Shown in pieces: positions 58,817 to 64,000 of a DNA stretch of 64,000 bases; the first letter of the stretch is position 1; every line of letters begins with the position of its first letter. The stretch lies in contig NZ_FNZM01000005.1 in assembly GCF_900109265.1 (NCBI RefSeq), positions 124,001 to 188,000 of the forward strand. Direction: 5' to 3'. A program made the translations under genes and the position numbers. This DNA is from Paraburkholderia tropica. Its GTDB lineage: Bacteria; Pseudomonadota; Gammaproteobacteria; Burkholderiales; Burkholderiaceae. The notes beneath the pieces are model-generated. The model did not search any database. It saw only the letters and a program-made list of their open reading frames with translations, and was not told the DNA's origin.

Positions 58817-60733
58817 ATGAACCCCACCGCTACCTGCCGTCTGAAACTCTCGAAAAAAATCTGGGCCGGCGTGCCCGGATCCGATGCCAACGGCTATTCC
58901 GATCCCGCCGATACGATCCAGTACGCGTTCGGCGTCGTGCCCGAAGGCACGCATTTCCGCGATTTCGCCCGTGCGGACGGCTCGGTCGACACGCATCGGC
59001 TGACCGGCGGCATCCTCATGGTGACGGGCGACAACACGACCGACGTTGCGCTCGCACCGGGGCGCTACTGGCTGTACGAGTTCGTGATCGGGCGCGATGC
59101 GGATGGCGTCACGCCGCGCTATTACCAGCGCACCGGCTGGGATTTCACCGCCGTGGTGGACGGCGAACGGCGTTCGCCCGTCGACGACAACGACGGCGCC
59201 GTGCTCTTCGAAGTCGGCGCACAAACGCGCGAGATGAGCATCGTCGCCATCAACAAGGCCGTGTGCGTCGAACTCGACAAGCGCTTGAGCAGCGGCACCG
59301 GGCGCACGAACGGCGTGCTGTTCTTCGGCACGAGTTCCTATCTCGGCCTCACGCAACTGGGCTCCGCGAATTTCGACGGTAACGCGGTGGTCCGCGTCGG
59401 CATCACCGGCATGGATGGCAAGGTGCGCCTCGACGGCTTCACGTCGGGCAACAACGTCTTCATCCACGAAGTCGTGCCCAAGGCGAGCTACGACGCGGGC
59501 GTGCGGCCACAGAAGATGGACGTGTACCGGCTCGACGGAACGCTCTGGTATAGCGCCGGATTCCCCGACGCGCACGAAGTCACGCAGGACGAACTCGACG
59601 CGCTGCTGCGCAATCCCAAGTTCACCGAAGCGGGACGCGCGCTGATCCACACGAATCTGCGCGTGGGCGACTGGCTGTTCACGAACCAGAACTACTTCTA
59701 CGAGCGCCAGGGACTGATGCGCGTCGAGGTGACGAACAACACCGGCAAGAAGGGCAAGCTGCGTCTGTCGAAGAAGATCTGGGCGGGCGTGCCGGGCGCC
59801 GATGCCAACGGCTATTCGAATCCCGACGACACGATTCAGTACGCGTTCGGCGTCGTGCCGGCGGGCACGCATTACGGCGACTTCGCGCTGGCCGACGGTG
59901 CGGTCGATACGAGCAAACTGATCGGCGGCGTGTTGACGGTGGTCGGCGCGAACGTCGTCGAACTGATGCTGGAGCCCGGCCAATACTGGCTCTACGAGTT
60001 CGTGATTGGCCGCGATGCCGATGGCGTCTCGCTGCGCTATTTCCAGCGCACCGGCTGGGACTTCACCGCCTTGATCGACGGCGAGCGACGCGCCCCCGTG
60101 GACGACATCGACGGCGCGGTGGCCTTCGAGATCGGCGCGCAAACGGCGCAGGTCGAGATCGTCGGCATCAACAAATCGGTGAGCGTGCAGATCGACAAGC
60201 GCTTCACGCCGGGCGCGCAGGACAAGGAGAAGGCAGGCGTGCTGCTCCTCGCCACCAGCTCGTATCTCGGCGTCTTGCCGATCGTGAGAGACGCCATCGG
60301 CTCCAGCAATAGCACGGCGATCTTGCGCCTCGGCGTGACGGGTCCGAACGGCTCGGTGCGGCTCGACGGCTTCACGTCGGGCAATAACGTCTTCATCCAC
60401 GAAATCGTGCCGCAGGATGCCTACGACGCGGGCATCATGCCCGTCAGCATGAGCGTCTACGGACTCGACGGCACGCGCGTCTTCACGTCCGAATTCAAGC
60501 TTCAGGGCGCGCTGCGCGAGGGCGAGAACTGGCGCGACGACGAGCATCAGCGCCGCCTCACCCAGGCGGATCTCGACGCCCTGCTCGCCGAACCCAAGCT
60601 CACGCGTGCGGGCCGCGCACTGATCCTCGAACACGTCCGCGCCGGCGACTACCTGTTCTCGAACGTGAATTACTTCTCGGAGCGTCAGGGCGTGCTGCGC
60701 GTCGAAGTGCTGAACGACAGCGGCCGCGGCTAA
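58817..60733 (+). CDS. Protein of two tandem halves, each with two CnaB/SpaA-like beta domains (predicted)
   Basis: A 638-residue protein of unknown function. Residues 7-310 and 315-636 are copies of each other at roughly 70 percent identity. Each half has domain A (about 140 residues) and domain B (about 160). Domain A shows KLSKKIWAG, PGRYWLYEFVIG and IVAINK; domain B shows VELDKRL, VRLDGFTSGNNVFIHEVVP and VEVTNN. These look like the first-strand Lys, central Glu and last-strand Asn of CnaB isopeptide domains (Lys13/14-Glu88-Asn146; Lys155-Glu218-Asn307/308; Lys319/320-Glu394-Asn452; Lys461-Glu529-Asn633). Domain B has a helical insert (252-300, repeated at about 580-625). No signal peptide, LPXTG or membrane helix. 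GC-rich codons fit the genome. The domain call is inference. Confidence 0.6.
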   Translation: MNPTATCRLKLSKKIWAGVPGSDANGYSDPADTIQYAFGVVPEGTHFRDFARADGSVDTHRLTGGILMVTGDNTTDVALAPGRYWLYEFVIGRDADGVTPRYYQRTGWDFTAVVDGERRSPVDDNDGAVLFEVGAQTREMSIVAINKAVCVELDKRLSSGTGRTNGVLFFGTSSYLGLTQLGSANFDGNAVVRVGITGMDGKVRLDGFTSGNNVFIHEVVPKASYDAGVRPQKMDVYRLDGTLWYSAGFPDAHEVTQDELDALLRNPKFTEAGRALIHTNLRVGDWLFTNQNYFYERQGLMRVEVTNNTGKKGKLRLSKKIWAGVPGADANGYSNPDDTIQYAFGVVPAGTHYGDFALADGAVDTSKLIGGVLTVVGANVVELMLEPGQYWLYEFVIGRDADGVSLRYFQRTGWDFTALIDGERRAPVDDIDGAVAFEIGAQTAQVEIVGINKSVSVQIDKRFTPGAQDKEKAGVLLLATSSYLGVLPIVRDAIGSSNSTAILRLGVTGPNGSVRLDGFTSGNNVFIHEIVPQDAYDAGIMPVSMSVYGLDGTRVFTSEFKLQGALREGENWRDDEHQRRLTQADLDALLAEPKLTRAGRALILEHVRAGDYLFSNVNYFSERQGVLRVEVLNDSGRG

Positions 60734-60756
60734 GCTGCCCGCTCGCGTCGGCCCAT

Positions 60757-60796
60757 AAAAAAAGCTCCCCGGCACGATCGCCGGGGAGCTTTTTCG
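60757..60796. terminator. Bidirectional terminator between the tandem-domain gene and atpC
   Basis: A 14-bp stem (AAAAAGCTCCCCGG with its complement), an 8-nt loop and flanking A and T runs. It can end both converging transcripts, including the atp operon. Confidence 0.93.
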
Positions 60797-60832
60797 ATTC
60801 GGTCACACGCGCCGCGAAGGCGCGTGCGGGAA

Positions 60833-61258
60833 TCAATGCTGGTGTTGCTTGCGCAGACGCTGGATCGCCGCGAGTTGCGCGACGGCGTAGGCCAGTTCGG
60901 CCTGCGCGGTGGCGTACTCGAGGTTCGAGCCGGCGTTCTGCAGCGCCTCTTCGGCGCGCTTGCGCGCTTCGGCGGCCTTCGCTTCGTCGAGATCCTTGCC
61001 GCGGATCGCGGTGTCGGCGAGCACCGTCACGGCGCCCGGCTGCACTTCGAGAATGCCGCCTGCGACGAACACGAACTCTTCATTGCCGTCCGCGCCCACG
61101 ATACGCACCGCACCCGGACGAATCCGCGTGATGAGCGGCGTGTGGCCCGGCAGAATGCCCAGCTCGCCCGCCTCGCCCGGAAGCGCGACGAACTTCGCCT
61201 GGCCGTCATAGATGCTCTCTTCGGCGCTGACGACGTCTACCTTGATGGTTGCTGCCAT
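60833..61258 (-). CDS. atpC: ATP synthase epsilon subunit
   Basis: Part of the central stalk of F1, inhibitory to ATP hydrolysis. It has 141 residues: N-terminal beta-sandwich ([40 protein letters not shown]) and C-terminal helical hairpin. Last gene of the atp operon, 101 bp after atpD, with a strong terminator behind it. Confidence 0.97.
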   Translation of the reverse strand: MAATIKVDVVSAEESIYDGQAKFVALPGEAGELGILPGHTPLITRIRPGAVRIVGADGNEEFVFVAGGILEVQPGAVTVLADTAIRGKDLDEAKAAEARKRAEEALQNAGSNLEYATAQAELAYAVAQLAAIQRLRKQHQH

Positions 61259-61359
61259 ATGTGTCGAACTCCTGGGGTCAAGGGGTTGCGGCGGCGAGAT
61301 CCGTCAATGCCGATAAAACCAGCGCGACACATCTCGCCTCGTTGCCTGCAACGCGACCC

Positions 61360-62781
<1,422 letters not shown>

Positions 62782-62840
62782 TCACTCGCCTGGCGGCACA
62801 CACCGGGTACGCCGGCGCGGATTCGCGTTCGCTATTCGGG

Positions 62841-63725
62841 TCAGACGGCTGCTGCGCCGCCCACGATTTCCGACAGTTCCTTCGTAATCGCGGCCTGGCG
62901 GCTCTTGTTGTACGAGAGCTGCAGTTCGTTGATGACCGTCTTCGCGTTGTCCGACGCCGCCTTCATCGCGACCATACGTGCCGATTGCTCCGACGCCATG
63001 TTTTCCGCGACGGCCTGATAGACCAGCGCTTCGACATAGCGGACCAGCAACTCGTCCACGACGGTTTGCGCGTCCGGCTCGTAGATGTAGTCCCACTGCG
63101 ACTTCGGCGTTGCGCCATCGTCCTGACCGCCTTCGAGGCGCTCGTTCGACAGCGGCAGCAGCTGCTCGATGACCGGCTCCTGCTTCATCGTATTGACGAA
63201 GCGCGTGTATGCGAGATACACGGCCGAGAGCTTGCCTTCCGAGTACTGGTCGAGCTGCACCTTGATGGCGCCGATCAGCTTTTCCAGATGCGGCGTGTCG
63301 CCGAGTTGCACGACATTCGACACGACTTTCGCGCGCAGACGGTTCAGGAAACCGAGGCCCTTGCTGCCGATCGCCGTAGCTTCGACCGACGTGCCGGACG
63401 CTTCCAGATCCTTGAACTTCTGCAGCGTCGCGCGCAGCACGTTGGTGTTCATCCCGCCGCACAGACCCTTGTCGGTCGTGACGAGAATCACGCCGGCGAC
63501 CTTCGCATCGTTGTTCTCCGTCATGAACGGATGACGATACTCGGGGTTCGCACGGCTCATGTGCGCAGCGATGTCGCGGACCTTATCGGCGTACGGGCGG
63601 GCGGCGCGCATGCGCTCCTGGGCACGGCGCATTTTCGACGCCGCAACCATTTCCATCGCCTTGGTGATCTTGCGCGTGTTTTGCACGCTCTTGATCTTGC
63701 CGCGAATTTCCTTCATTCCAGCCAT
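62841..63725 (-). CDS. atpG: ATP synthase gamma subunit
   Basis: Rotating central shaft of F1, 294 residues. Both end helices are conserved: [20 protein letters not shown] at the N-terminus and [20 protein letters not shown] at the C-terminus. [14 protein letters not shown] is the usual Rossmann-like core segment. There is a short insert ([20 protein letters not shown]) as in other betaproteobacteria. It lies 82 bp after atpA. Confidence 0.98.
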   Translation of the reverse strand: MAGMKEIRGKIKSVQNTRKITKAMEMVAASKMRRAQERMRAARPYADKVRDIAAHMSRANPEYRHPFMTENNDAKVAGVILVTTDKGLCGGMNTNVLRATLQKFKDLEASGTSVEATAIGSKGLGFLNRLRAKVVSNVVQLGDTPHLEKLIGAIKVQLDQYSEGKLSAVYLAYTRFVNTMKQEPVIEQLLPLSNERLEGGQDDGATPKSQWDYIYEPDAQTVVDELLVRYVEALVYQAVAENMASEQSARMVAMKAASDNAKTVINELQLSYNKSRQAAITKELSEIVGGAAAV

Positions 63726-63807
63726 TGCTTGCTCCTTTGTCGATCCGGGTCGGCGCTCGCGCCAACCCGGATCCCAGTCCGTTTATCTAGATTGATTCCC
63801 GGACGGA

Positions 63808-64000
63808 TCAATATGCGCCGGACTTTTTGAAGTCCTTGAGAGCCGCGTGGAGCGCGTTCTCGTCGTCCTTCGACAGGTCCTTCTTGTCCTCGATGCGCGC
63901 GACGAGGTCAGCGTGCTTCGACTTCAGGTATTCGCGCAGGCCCTTTTCGAACGGCAGGACTTCGGCGACATCGATGTCGTCGAGGTAGCCGTTGTTGGCC
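63808..64000 (-). CDS. atpA: ATP synthase alpha subunit, C-terminal end (partial)
   Basis: The last 63 codons plus stop are in the window. The peptide reads [20 protein letters not shown], then a helical stretch ending DFKKSGAY, which matches the alpha-subunit C-terminus of Burkholderiales. The rest of the gene, with the Walker motif, lies beyond the right edge. It is followed by atpG, as expected in the atpIBEFHAGDC order. Confidence 0.95.
   Translation of the reverse strand, partial: ANNGYLDDIDVAEVLPFEKGLREYLKSKHADLVARIEDKKDLSKDDENALHAALKDFKKSGAY

Overview
This window is high-GC chromosomal DNA from a motile betaproteobacterium of the Burkholderia lineage (Paraburkholderia, Caballeronia, Trinickia or Burkholderia). 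The assignment rests on gene content and order: a motAB-cheYAW-MCP operon beside flhDC, a fliC-fliD-fliT block beside a very large glycosyltransferase, a tandem glycine riboswitch before gcvTHP, a trifunctional putA, and priA-hemE close to the atp operon. No rRNA, IS element, prophage, plasmid gene or CRISPR array was seen. It looks like core chromosome near the replication origin, because atp, hemE and priA usually lie there in this group.

Layout. 1-9.4 kb (minus strand): motA, motB, cheY, cheA, cheW, a chemoreceptor and perhaps the start of cheR, behind a good FliA (sigma-28) promoter; flhD and flhC lie just upstream. 9.4-18 kb: a GT4 glycosyltransferase divergent from flhDC, an H-NS-like protein, aquaporin Z, a secreted histidine phosphatase, a HAD phosphatase, a BadF-type sugar kinase, 3-methyladenine DNA glycosylase, ribosomal protein S21 and an aldo/keto reductase. 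18-29 kb: flagellin and its glycosylation, with UDP-galactopyranose mutase, a 1185-residue TPR/GT41 protein carrying a second glycosyltransferase-like domain, fliT, fliD, fliC with its own FliA promoter, and a divergent TPR/GT9-like protein. 29-34.8 kb: tRNA-Arg(CCG), a diheme cytochrome c, Rep helicase, a Gfo/Idh oxidoreductase and a small lipoprotein. 35-45 kb: tandem glycine riboswitch with a terminator platform, gcvT, gcvH, gcvP, an alginate-lyase-fold protein, L-serine dehydratase and a ThDP enzyme. This is a glycine-to-serine-to-pyruvate catabolic block. 45-55.7 kb: a LivK-type binding protein, putA, a 49-residue membrane protein, priA, hemE and a PheC-like periplasmic protein. 55.7-64 kb: a 0.9-kb gap with an anomalous small ORF, a terminator and a 16-bp tandem repeat; an acyl-CoA synthetase; a 638-residue protein built from two near-identical halves; and atpC, atpD, atpG and the 3' end of atpA.

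The most unusual item is the 638-residue protein (58817-60733). I read it as four CnaB/SpaA-like beta-sandwich domains (A-B-A-B), each with a Lys, Glu and Asn placed as in the self-forming isopeptide bonds of Gram-positive pilins. It has no signal peptide, sortase motif or membrane anchor. This is inference from patterns and needs structure prediction and mass spectrometry. The second notable locus is the flagellin-glycosylation block, where glf sits 13 bp downstream of the dual-domain glycosyltransferase.
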